Source of the DNA: CAWKOH01 sp963851245 | GTDB lineage: Bacteria; Actinomycetota; Acidimicrobiia; Acidimicrobiales; Palsa-688 | Direction: 5' to 3' | Assembly: GCA_963851245.1 (NCBI GenBank) | Contig: CAWKOH010000007.1 | Location: 124,001 to 188,000, forward strand | Length of the DNA stretch: 64,000 nt | Shown here: in pieces, positions 43,082-50,484 of the stretch | Numbering within the stretch: the first letter of the stretch is position 1 | Layout of the letters: the number at the start of each line of letters is the position of its first letter | Position numbers and translations under genes: made by a program | Notes under the pieces: model-generated | Seen by the model: the letters and a program-made list of their open reading frames with translations, nothing else | Databases searched by the model: none | Told to the model about the DNA's origin: nothing

Positions 43082-43795
43082 TTGGTCATCGGACCGGGTC
43101 AGGTGAATCCATGGCTGAGCGCCACCGTTTCGGCTGTTCGGGCCGAGACGGCGACGGCGAAGACGTTTGTCCTCGACCTCGGGCGGCCGGCCCAGTATCT
43201 GGCCGGGCAGCACTACATCGTCCGCCTGACTGCCCCGGATGGCTACCGGGCCCAGCGGTCGTACTCGGTGGCGTCTGCTCCCGACGGTGGCCCGACCATC
43301 GAGCTGACTATCGAAAGGCTTCCGGGCGGAGAGGTGTCCACCTTTCTCCACGACGAGGTTGTTCCGGGGGACGAGCTGGAGGTTCGTGGCCCGATCGGGG
43401 GATGGTTCGTGTGGCGAGGCGATGTCCCGGCCCTGCTGATCGGCGGTGGCTCTGGTGTGGTGCCCCTTATGGCGATGCTGCGCCTGGCTCGCCGCACGGG
43501 TGTCCAGCGGGATGTTCACCTGGTGGTGTCAGTGCGTTCGCCTGGTGACCTGTACTACCCGGGGGAGCTGGACGGGCCGGACACCACGGTCGTGTATACC
43601 CGCCTGGCCCCGCCGGGCGATTCCCGTGCGGCCGCTCGTCTGGCCGCCACCGACCTTCCGACGAGACCGCCGGCGGGCACGGTTGCCTACATTTGCGGCT
43701 CGACCGGGTTTGTCGACCACGCCACCGACCTGGTCACGGCCGCCGGGGTGCCGGTCGAGATGGTGCGGATAGAGCGGTTCGGTCCGAGCGGGTAG
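43082..43795 (+). CDS. FAD-dependent ferredoxin-NADP-reductase-type oxidoreductase
   Basis: 237 residues from the TTG at 43082: YLAGQHYIVRLTAPDGYRAQ, RSYSVASAPDGG (FAD motif RxYS) and PALLIGGGSGVVPLMAMLRL (NAD(P)-binding). AYICGSTGFVDHATDLVTAA completes the NAD domain. No iron-sulfur domain follows. Pairing of a MoCo protein with this reductase is found repeatedly in actinobacteria and suggests an NAD(P)H-driven reductase for an oxidised substrate. Confidence 0.87.
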   Translation: MVIGPGQVNPWLSATVSAVRAETATAKTFVLDLGRPAQYLAGQHYIVRLTAPDGYRAQRSYSVASAPDGGPTIELTIERLPGGEVSTFLHDEVVPGDELEVRGPIGGWFVWRGDVPALLIGGGSGVVPLMAMLRLARRTGVQRDVHLVVSVRSPGDLYYPGELDGPDTTVVYTRLAPPGDSRAAARLAATDLPTRPPAGTVAYICGSTGFVDHATDLVTAAGVPVEMVRIERFGPSG

Positions 43796-43869
43796 GAGAG
43801 GCAACGCCGCGCCGATCCCGCGACCTGTCCAGAACCTCACTTCCCAGGCGGCATTTCCAGCGCCACACT

Positions 43870-44035
43870 CTCGGAGCGCCCCGACGCTCGAACCGATGAC
43901 GAGGTCAGGGGTGAGCCTCCTCTCCAGCAGAGAACGCAGCATGCCGACCTCGGCGGCGCCGAGTATGCCTTCACCGCCGAGGACGAAAGCGGTCAGGTCA
44001 CCGGTGTCGGACCTGACCCCTTGCTCACGGACCAC
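43870..44035 (-). pseudogene. Patatin-like phospholipase, N-terminal fragment
   Basis: From 44035: TAFVLGGEGILGAAEVGMLR, then TPDLVIGSSVGAL, containing the oxyanion glycine loop and the GxSxG nucleophile motif of patatin-like phospholipases. Homology ends right after the nucleophile. The catalytic Asp half is missing. It lies between the reductase gene and the MFS gene and is a relic. Confidence 0.6.
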
Positions 44036-44038
44036 CCT

Positions 44039-45622
44039 CTAGGTTTGCGGCCGCTCCGCATAGGGTGACGACGACGCGAGCTCCAATACGGTGCGGGCGG
44101 CCGGCGGCCGGGGAGCACCGGTGACATGGGACAGGTGGGACGACGGCACCGGGCCCGATCCCAACGGCCTGGCGATGTCCTCCAGGGACCGGCCCTCGGC
44201 GTCGACTCCGAGCACTACTTCGACTATCGCTCCGACGATCATGACGGCGGCGCCGAGGAGGTACCCGAGGAACAGCTGGAAGTGGTCGGTTCCGTTACCG
44301 ATGAGTTTGCCGTACAGCCACGGACCGAGAGCACCGAAGGTTTGGGCGATGGCGAAGAAGACGGCGATGGCCTTGGCTCGCACCTCGACGGGAAATATCT
44401 CGCTAACCGTCAAGTAGGCCGCGCTGGCGCCGGCAGAGGCGAAGAAGAAGATCACGCACCAGCAGAGGGTCTGGGTTACCGCGTTCAGAACCCCGGCCTT
44501 GAACAGGAACGCCGACAAAGCCAGCAAGAATCCAGAAGTGAAGTAGGTGCCGGCGATCATCGCCCTGCGGCCGATGGTGTCGAAGAGCCGCCCGAGCAGG
44601 AGGGGACCCAGCAGGTTGCCGGCCGCGAAGAACATGAAGTAATACGCCGTCGAGCTGGCGTTGACACCGTAAATCTTGGTGAGGACGAGTGAGTAAGTGA
44701 AGAAGATGGCGTTGTACAGGAAGGACTGCGTGATCATGAGCGCCGCGCCCAGGATTGCTCGTCTCGGGTAGGTCTCGAAGAGCGTCTTCGCCAGCACGAT
44801 GAAGCCGATGCTCTTCTGCGGCCGGATCTCCAGGGCCCTTGATTCGTCCACCGGGTCGAGCGTGCCACCGGTTTCCTTGACGTGTCGCTCGATCTCCGCC
44901 ACTGCTTTCTCGGCCTCCTCCACCCGGCCGTGCATGAGTAGCCATCTGGGGCTTTCGGGGAGGTTGCGCCGCACGAAAAGGATCACGAAGCCCAGGGCCG
45001 GCCCGAACAGGAAGGCGATCCGCCACGAGTAGGCGCCGGGCAGATGCTTGACGACGAGAATGAACAGAACCGAGGCCACGAGGGCGCCGCCCCAGTAGGT
45101 CCCGTTGACCGCGACGTCGACGCGCCCGCGGTATCGGGCCGGGATGAGCTCGTCTATGGCGGAGTTGATGGCGGCATACTCACCGCCGATACCCATACCG
45201 GCGATGAACCGGGTTACGTCGAGCCAGTACACCCAGCCTTGCGTATGGCCGGCCGTGCAAGCCGTCAGAGCTCCACCGACGAGGTACACGCCCAGGGTGA
45301 TCATGAACAGGTTGCGGCGGCCCCACTTGTCTGACAGACGCCCGAAGAACAGGGCTCCGGCCACCTCTCCCAAGAGGTAGATCGTTCCTACTGAGAACGC
45401 GACCGAAGCCGACGAAAGGTTCAGCGCCGACTTACTGGAGATGATGGCGGTGGCGTTGCTGGCGATGGTGATCTCGAGGCCATCGAGAATCCAGGCCACC
45501 CCTAGAGCAATAACCAACCGGGTGTGAAAGCGAGACCAGCGAAGACGGTCGATTCGGGCTGGAACCAGGCTGACCTCAGCGCCTGACGAACTGGGATCTA
45601 TTCCTTGCTCAATCGTTGTCAT
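44039..45622 (-). CDS. MFS transporter (sugar/metabolite:H+ symporter type)
   Basis: 527 residues with 12 predicted membrane segments. Signature motifs: LVIALGVAWILDGLEITIAS (TM1), FGRLSDKWGRRNLFMITLGV (loop 2-3) and FIAGMGIGGEYAAINSAIDE, PARYRGRVDVAVNGTYWGGA, NLPESPRWLLMHGR (PESPR) and GRLFDTIGRRAMIAGTYFTS. The GGEYAAINSAIDELIP segment is typical of the aromatic-acid/metabolite transporters, so it may import a substrate of the neighbouring catabolic genes. Confidence 0.9.
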   Translation of the reverse strand: MTTIEQGIDPSSSGAEVSLVPARIDRLRWSRFHTRLVIALGVAWILDGLEITIASNATAIISSKSALNLSSASVAFSVGTIYLLGEVAGALFFGRLSDKWGRRNLFMITLGVYLVGGALTACTAGHTQGWVYWLDVTRFIAGMGIGGEYAAINSAIDELIPARYRGRVDVAVNGTYWGGALVASVLFILVVKHLPGAYSWRIAFLFGPALGFVILFVRRNLPESPRWLLMHGRVEEAEKAVAEIERHVKETGGTLDPVDESRALEIRPQKSIGFIVLAKTLFETYPRRAILGAALMITQSFLYNAIFFTYSLVLTKIYGVNASSTAYYFMFFAAGNLLGPLLLGRLFDTIGRRAMIAGTYFTSGFLLALSAFLFKAGVLNAVTQTLCWCVIFFFASAGASAAYLTVSEIFPVEVRAKAIAVFFAIAQTFGALGPWLYGKLIGNGTDHFQLFLGYLLGAAVMIVGAIVEVVLGVDAEGRSLEDIARPLGSGPVPSSHLSHVTGAPRPPAARTVLELASSSPYAERPQT

Positions 45623-45704
45623 GGCATCCTCCCCAATACGTGCGATCCGGCCTGCGGCAGCGGGACCACCGGCTACCGCAGGCCGGAGTAAGAAGCCTCA
45701 GTGG

Positions 45705-45878
45705 CTACCAGCGCCCGTACCACTGCCGGCGTGATCCCGACGATTCCCCCCTCGCGAAGGCCCAACCGATGATCCAAGCCACAAAGAGGATCACCGCGAC
45801 AATCCACAACACATGCAAAGCGAAGCCGAGGCCGAAGAACAGGAGTGCTAGTAGTAGGACGAGCAAGATGAGAGCCAC
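45705..45878 (-). CDS. Small hydrophobic membrane protein (57 residues)
   Basis: A GTG start at 45878 is preceded by CCGGAGG. The product is ALILLVLLLALLFFGLGFAL, then HVLWIVAVILFVAWIIGWAF and a short basic tail RRQWYGRW: two hydrophobic helices. It resembles the lmo0937-type small membrane proteins of stress regulons. Too short for most gene finders with ATG only. Confidence 0.65.
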   Translation of the reverse strand: MALILLVLLLALLFFGLGFALHVLWIVAVILFVAWIIGWAFARGESSGSRRQWYGRW

Positions 45879-46380
45879 GCAAACCTCCGGTTGATGGGCA
45901 ATGTTGCTACTGCGAAACTGAATATTCCCCGGCGCCCGCGGATCAAACGCAGGTTCCCCTTCTTCTATCTCCGCTGGCAAAAGCGATCACTGACCGTCAC
46001 CGGGCGACGGGGTAACGGCCACCGGCCTACCGAAGTGGCGGCGGTACGAGTCGAGTCAGCGGATCTCTTCCAGCGGATATCACGAAGCGGTCTACGACAG
46101 CACGCCCTTGTCCTCCTGGTCAGCGTCATCAACGACGGTCTGCAGCATGTCGGTCAAGCCGCCTACGTCCGGCAACTGTTGGAGCGGCTGCCGGCCTGAG
46201 CAGGCACCATCCACCCGGCCTAACTGGGTTGCCCTATACGCTCGTCCGAGGTGCGATGAGTCCCGCGAGGGGATCAAGGGACACGAGATGACGGCGGTTA
46301 GCGGCAGCCTCCATCGGCTACAACCCGAATGCCGCAGAAGTAGCAGAAGTCAACGGGTGCGCGAGCAGGTCGAGTAATCA
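45879..46380. other. About 500 bases without a convincing gene
   Basis: Short frames on both strands (for example 46092-46277 minus ending MLQTVVDDADQEDKGVLS, and 45891-46199 plus) show codon-like composition but no domain. One may be a gene remnant. I see no clear promoter for the STAS gene at 46381, whose ATG follows only a weak AGCAGGTCGAG. Confidence 0.4.
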
Positions 46381-46707
46381 ATGCAAACGAGTGAAGGTAC
46401 CGAGTTCGTCATATCTGTCCAGGCCGATTGGGCCTGTGCCTGGATCAGGCCTGAGGGTGCGCTCGACGAGTTGACCGCCCCGGTGCTCTCGCAAGCCCTG
46501 GACGAGGCCTTCGATCGTGGCGTGAGGAAAGTCCACGTCTGGTTGAATGCCGTCCCGTACATGGACGTGGCCGCCATAGGGATGCTGGCCCAGGCCGACC
46601 AAAAAGCCCGCTCCCGGAGGTCCAAGCTTGTACTGCATTCCCCGCTGCCTGGGGTGCGCGACCTACTCCAACACGCTCCCGGGTCGGGGACACTGATCGT
46701 CAAGTAG
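46381..46707 (+). CDS. STAS-domain protein (anti-sigma-factor-antagonist-like) without phospho-Ser
   Basis: 108 residues with one STAS fold: EFVISVQADWACAWIRPEGA, then LDELTAPVLSQALDEAFDRG and VHVWLNAVPYMDVAAIGMLA. The normal phosphorylation site (D-S in YxDSSGLxxL) is D-V, so switching by a serine kinase should not occur. It stands in the stress island near a MEDS-HATPase protein and a SigB/F-type sigma factor, its plausible partners. Confidence 0.8.
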   Translation: MQTSEGTEFVISVQADWACAWIRPEGALDELTAPVLSQALDEAFDRGVRKVHVWLNAVPYMDVAAIGMLAQADQKARSRRSKLVLHSPLPGVRDLLQHAPGSGTLIVK

Positions 46708-46739
46708 CCCGAGGGCGTCGGGTCTTTGCCTCGTTCACA

Positions 46740-46764
46740 GTTTCGATATCGCGCCCAGGGGTAG
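46740..46764 (+). promoter_or_regulatory. SigF-like promoter, GTTT-N15-GGGTAG
   Basis: GTTT at 46740-46743, 15 bases, GGGTAG at 46759-46764. The -10 is identical to that of the sigma gene promoter (53828) and the 48636 promoter. No coding gene follows on this strand before the hairpin at 46802, so any product would be a short RNA. Confidence 0.45.
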
Positions 46765-46770
46765 GCCCGA

Positions 46771-46850
46771 CAAGGCCACGGCAATCGTGGTCACAACGGC
46801 GGGCTCCCGCTCCGAGTCCTCTCTCCCTGACTGGAGCGGGAGCCTTGTCG
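46771..46850 (+). ncRNA. Candidate small RNA, two hairpins
   Basis: Downstream of the SigF-like promoter lie a small hairpin (GGCCACG, loop, CGTGGTC at about 46778-46797) and then the strong 12-bp hairpin at 46802-46844 followed by TTGTCGT. The layout resembles a short structured RNA of roughly 70-80 bases. This is inference from promoter and structure only. Confidence 0.25.
46802..46844. terminator. Perfect 12-bp hairpin, probable bidirectional terminator
   Basis: GGCTCCCGCTCC (46802-46813) pairs exactly with GGAGCGGGAGCC (46833-46844) over a 19-base loop. It separates the plus-strand STAS gene from the convergent minus-strand LigD-type gene. There is no long T tract, which is common in high-GC genomes. 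Confidence 0.6.
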
Positions 46851-46955
46851 TGCCTGCCCCGGCGGGTATCTAAAGCCCCTCACCTACCGGGAGGTGGCCA
46901 GAGCTGACGAGGGACCGGACTTTCCCGGAGAGGAAGCCGTGGCTATGTGATGACG

Positions 46956-48587
46956 CTATTGAATTCGAGGAAGTCGCTGGCCTTGCTTCAGCACGTCACG
47001 GAAGAGATCGCCCTTCTGGGCGATGCGAGGTATGACAGACCGGATAGTGAACCCGTCCGGGGAAAGGCCCGGATCGTCGAGTTCGTCCCACTCGATCGGG
47101 GTGGAGACCGGTGCGCCGGCCGCCGGGCGGGGGCTGTAGGGCGCCACGAGAGTCTTGTTGATGGCGTTCTGCGTGTAGTCGAGTCGAGCGAGGCCGCGGC
47201 GCTCGTTCACCTGCCACTTCCAGCTGACCAGCTCGGGCACGACGGCGCCAACTGCCCTGGACAGGCTCTCGACCCAGGTCCTGGTCTCGTTGAAATCAGG
47301 CCCGCGCTCGACCGGTACCCAGATCTGAATTCCCCGGCGACCGGTTACCTTGGCCCGGGCCTGGACGCCCAGATGGTCGAGGGCGGTACGGTGGAGCCGG
47401 GCGAGCACCAGCAGGTCATTCCAGTCTGTGACATCCCCGGGGTCGAGGTCGATCAGGGCGTAAGTAGGCTTATAGGGGTCATCGATCAGCGAAGTCCAGG
47501 CGTGCCACTCGAGCGCCCCGAAGTTGGCCGCCCATACGAGCGCGGCCGGTTCGTCCACGACGAGGTAGGTACGGGTTTCACCGCGGCCCGCTTCCGGATT
47601 TTCCCAGCGTGGCAGCCATTCAGGAGCGTGGCTGGGCAACTCCTTGTGCCAGAAGCCCTCGGAGCCGGACCCGTTTGGGAAGCGATGCATGTTCAACGCG
47701 CGGTGAGTCAGGTATGGCATCAGGATCGGTGCGACCTGCGCCGCGTAGCGAAGCAGATCGCGTTTGGTCACCGCCTCGTCCCCCTCGCGTGGCGGAAAGA
47801 GGACCTTGTCGAGGTTCGTCACTCGCAGCTCCCGCCCGAAGACCGTCCACGTACCGGATGATCCCATTGCCTCGAGGTCGCTCAAGTCGTCCGGGCTGGG
47901 CCCGTCGAAGGCAGGAGCCTTGAGGGCGATCGAGGCTTCGGAGGCGGGCTTATCCGAGCGCCACAGACGATCCGGATCGGCCTTCACTTCGTCATTGGTG
48001 CGACCGCTGAGGACCGATCGCGGATGATCCTCAGGGTCCCAACCGTCGACCGAGAACTCGTCATGCTTGTGCAGCAGTAGCCATTCCTCTCGGTCGGACC
48101 GGCCTCGCTTGGTCCGCACCAGAACGAATCGACCCCGCAGCTTCTCGCCATACATGTCCACGTGAATCTCGCCGCCGGAGACGGCCTTTTTCGGATCCTC
48201 AGCCTCCTCGTCCCCGGGTTTCCAGGTGCCCACGTCCCAGACGATGACGTCTCCACCACCGTACTCTCCAGCCGGGATGACGCCTTCGAAGTCGAAGTAC
48301 TCCAAAGGGTGGTCCTCCACGTGGAAGGCCGCTCGGCGCACGCTCGGATCCAGCGTCGGTCCCTTCGGTACAGCCCAACTCACCAGCACACCGTCGATTT
48401 CGAGTCGCAGGTCGTAGTGAAGTCTGCGGGCTCGATGCCGCTGGACGACGAACCGGCGCTGGCCGTCCGGAGAGGCTCCGGGCATGGGGACCCCTCCGGC
48501 CGGCTCTTTGGTGCGCGAGAAGTCCCGTTTGCTTCGGTAGGTCTCCAGCGGGTCGGTCGCCCGAGGCAGGGATCGCGACTGCGACAC
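46956..48587 (-). CDS. LigD-type protein: phosphoesterase plus polymerase/primase domains, no ligase domain
   Basis: About 543 residues from the GTG at 48587. The N-terminal PE domain has FVVQRHRARRLHYDLRLEID (HxDxR) and FEGVIPAGEYGGGDVIVWD. The C-terminal polymerase domain has LRVTNLDKVLFPPREGDEAV, FWHKELPSHAPEWLPRW, TYALIDLDPGDVTDW (catalytic DxD) and RRGIQIWVPVERGPDF. The ATP-dependent ligase domain of mycobacterial LigD is absent, and no Ku or ligase gene is in the window. It should act in end repair (gap filling, 3'-end healing). The longer frame to 48677 would run through the neighbour's promoter. Confidence 0.88.
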   Translation of the reverse strand: MSQSRSLPRATDPLETYRSKRDFSRTKEPAGGVPMPGASPDGQRRFVVQRHRARRLHYDLRLEIDGVLVSWAVPKGPTLDPSVRRAAFHVEDHPLEYFDFEGVIPAGEYGGGDVIVWDVGTWKPGDEEAEDPKKAVSGGEIHVDMYGEKLRGRFVLVRTKRGRSDREEWLLLHKHDEFSVDGWDPEDHPRSVLSGRTNDEVKADPDRLWRSDKPASEASIALKAPAFDGPSPDDLSDLEAMGSSGTWTVFGRELRVTNLDKVLFPPREGDEAVTKRDLLRYAAQVAPILMPYLTHRALNMHRFPNGSGSEGFWHKELPSHAPEWLPRWENPEAGRGETRTYLVVDEPAALVWAANFGALEWHAWTSLIDDPYKPTYALIDLDPGDVTDWNDLLVLARLHRTALDHLGVQARAKVTGRRGIQIWVPVERGPDFNETRTWVESLSRAVGAVVPELVSWKWQVNERRGLARLDYTQNAINKTLVAPYSPRPAAGAPVSTPIEWDELDDPGLSPDGFTIRSVIPRIAQKGDLFRDVLKQGQRLPRIQ

Positions 48588-48635
48588 GACCCGAGTCAAG
48601 CGCGCCCTGCGGGCCGCTGCAAACCGCCGCCGACA

Positions 48636-48661
48636 GTTTCGGTACGAGCCGGCCCGGGTAG
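48636..48661 (+). promoter_or_regulatory. SigF-like promoter, GTTT-N16-GGGTAG
   Basis: GTTT (48636-48639), 16 bases, GGGTAG (48656-48661), and the ATG of the stress-type small protein at 48671, ten bases on. Spacing and hexamers match the promoter upstream of the sigma gene exactly. Confidence 0.6.
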
Positions 48662-48670
48662 GCATTCGGA

Positions 48671-49030
48671 ATGGCAACAGCGCGACAGAAGGAAGCAGCC
48701 CGCCGCAACCTGGTCAAGGCCCGGCAGGCGCAGAGTGAACGTGCCCGCGGGAAGAACGTCCCACGGACCAGCCAAAGAATGAGCACCGCTGAGAAGGATC
48801 GCATGCCGGATAGCGAGTTCGCATTCGTGGACGAGCGCAAGGAACCCTTGAATGATGCTGCCCACGTGCGGAACGCCATTGCCCGCTTCAACCAGGTGGA
48901 GGGCGTAAGCGACACGGAGCGAGACCGAGCATGGGACCGGATCATGACCGCGGCCCGTCGGTTCGACGTGGATGTATCGGAGCGCGACTGGCGGGAACTC
49001 TTCGATTCGGGCACAGCCAACGAGCGTTGA
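48671..49030 (+). CDS. Small conserved hypothetical protein, probable stress protein
   Basis: 119 residues: a basic, coil-like N-terminus (RQKEAARRNLVKARQAQSER) followed by AEKDRMPDSEFAFVDERKEP, then HVRNAIARFNQVEGVSDTER and AWDRIMTAARRFDVDVSERD. The second half is a widespread small domain of unknown function in bacteria (seen near stress genes). Its SigF-like promoter directly abuts the start. Confidence 0.75.
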   Translation: MATARQKEAARRNLVKARQAQSERARGKNVPRTSQRMSTAEKDRMPDSEFAFVDERKEPLNDAAHVRNAIARFNQVEGVSDTERDRAWDRIMTAARRFDVDVSERDWRELFDSGTANER

Positions 49031-49708
49031 CTAGTGGGTGCTGCTGGACAGGCTCACCACGAAGTTCACGGTCGTAGCGAGAATCACAGCCCCGAAAAGG
49101 TAGGAGAGGAGGGCGTGCCGTAGCGCGGCTGCCCGAATGGCGCTGGACCCGATGGCGGTATCCGAGACCTGGAAGGTCATCCCGATCGTAAAGGCCAGGT
49201 AGGCAAAGTCCGTATATCTCGGGGGATCGTGCTGATTGAAGCTGATGCCGGTGTCCCCACGGTGGTAAAGGCGGGCATACGCCAGCGTGAACAGGGTGTG
49301 GATGAGGAGCCACGACAACGCCACGCTCGCCGCCGCCAACCCGGCCAACAGCCATCTCCGCGACCCGTGGGCCGAGTTGGCGGCGACCAGGACGACGGCG
49401 ACCGCGACCAGGCTGGCCACACTGGCGGCGATCAGCAAGATGTCGCTGATCGGTTGACTCGGGTCCTCGCGACTGGCGTGGGTTGCGGTGTCAGCGGCGT
49501 TCATGTTTCTAACTGATAACCAGGTCGCGACGGAGAAGAGGGTGGCCATTGCGTCCCATCCCACTAGAGCGGAGTACTTCCACTCTCCGAAGAGGCCGGT
49601 CACCACTGCGACTGCGATCCCCAGGCCCAGGACGACCAACAGCCGCGCCTGGGAACGGGCCGTTCGCCACCGCGACACCCAAAGCTGCGCTTTGGAGCGC
49701 TTGGCCAT
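49031..49708 (-). CDS. DUF1345 membrane protein
   Basis: 225 residues from ATG 49708. Hydrophobic helices include LLVVLGLGIAVAVVTGLFG and ILLIAASVASLVAVAVVLVA and LAAASVALSWLLIHTLFTLA. YARLYHRGDTGISFNQHDPP and DFAYLAFTIGMTFQVSDTAI are hallmark DUF1345 segments. Function unknown. Its stop directly adjoins that of the convergent gene at 49030. Confidence 0.85.
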   Translation of the reverse strand: MAKRSKAQLWVSRWRTARSQARLLVVLGLGIAVAVVTGLFGEWKYSALVGWDAMATLFSVATWLSVRNMNAADTATHASREDPSQPISDILLIAASVASLVAVAVVLVAANSAHGSRRWLLAGLAAASVALSWLLIHTLFTLAYARLYHRGDTGISFNQHDPPRYTDFAYLAFTIGMTFQVSDTAIGSSAIRAAALRHALLSYLFGAVILATTVNFVVSLSSSTH

Positions 49709-49906
49709 GTCCTCAGTCAAGCAGGTTCGCCCTCCTGACACTTGGAGGGCAGAGCCGGTCCTGGTTCAGAAATCTGGGTAGTTGTCCGGGCAGGGCCCAA
49801 GCTCGAGAGGGGCGCTGACTTGGTGTCATCGAAGTTGATTGCAGTGAGAGGGTGTGAGCAGGGGAGAGGCGGCCGGTCTGTTGCCGCAATCTCGGTCGAA
49901 CCGCGG

Positions 49907-50239
49907 ATGAGTATTCGCCGAATCTTCGGCGCCGTTCAGGCGATCATCGCCGTTGTGCTTCTGCTTGCGCCTCGGTTCATCGCCGCCGCCGCGGCGGGAC
50001 AGGGCCGTCGTGTCCCGACCTGGGTGGTGCGACTTCTCGGCGCCCGGATGCTCTGTCAGGGATGCTGGCTGGCTCAGAAGCCCACGAACACTGTGCTCGC
50101 GGCCGGCACAGGGATTGAAGCTGTTCACGGGGCCACCATGCTCTGTCTCGCGGGGGTCGATCCCCGAGACAGGAGCACTGCCCTGAAGGCGGCCGCACTG
50201 GCGGCAGGACTGGTGTTGATCGACCTGGGGATGCGATGA
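49907..50239 (+). CDS. Small membrane protein (110 residues)
   Basis: From ATG 49907: MSIRRIFGAVQAIIAVVLLL, then VPTWVVRLLGARMLCQGCWL and HGATMLCLAGVDPRDRSTAL with a final hydrophobic AALAAGLVLIDLG. Three or four membrane segments. The longer ORF start at 49742 adds an unlikely charged leader. Family not recognised. Confidence 0.6.
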   Translation: MSIRRIFGAVQAIIAVVLLLAPRFIAAAAAGQGRRVPTWVVRLLGARMLCQGCWLAQKPTNTVLAAGTGIEAVHGATMLCLAGVDPRDRSTALKAAALAAGLVLIDLGMR

Positions 50240-50324
50240 ATGAAGAGACGGTGCGGGCCCGGCGTCCCCTACTCGGAGGAGTTCGACGCGACGGAGCGTT
50301 AGATGCGCGCAACCTTCCGCAAGC

Positions 50325-50350
50325 GTTTATGCACGCCCGCCTGCTGGTAT
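50325..50350 (+). promoter_or_regulatory. Possible SigF-like promoter, GTTT-N16-TGGTAT
   Basis: GTTT (50325-50328), 16 bases, TGGTAT (50345-50350); five of six -10 bases fit GGGTAT. It lies 135 bases before the membrane protein start at 50485. Confidence 0.3.
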
Positions 50351-50484
50351 CGGCCGTCATGCTCGGATCGATCCCCGCCCGGGGCGCCGGTCCTTAGGGA
50401 AGGTCCAGGAGCGCAAATACACCGCTCAGGGTTCAACAGGTGCTTTCCTGGGAAGAACACCCCCGTGGACAAGGAGGTTCTGTC

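Noticed and set aside
46864..46869. GGGTAT as a SigF -10
   Set aside because: No GTTT-like element at 14-17 bases upstream (TTGT only) and no gene downstream in that direction.
48588..48677. Extension of the LigD-like gene to the ATG at 48677
   Set aside because: It would run through the SigF-like promoter and start codon of the divergent 48671 gene. The added residues are basic and unlike LigD starts.
49776..49781. GGGTAG as a SigF -10 before the 49907 gene
   Set aside because: The nearest GGTT is only 9 bases away, so the spacing is wrong.
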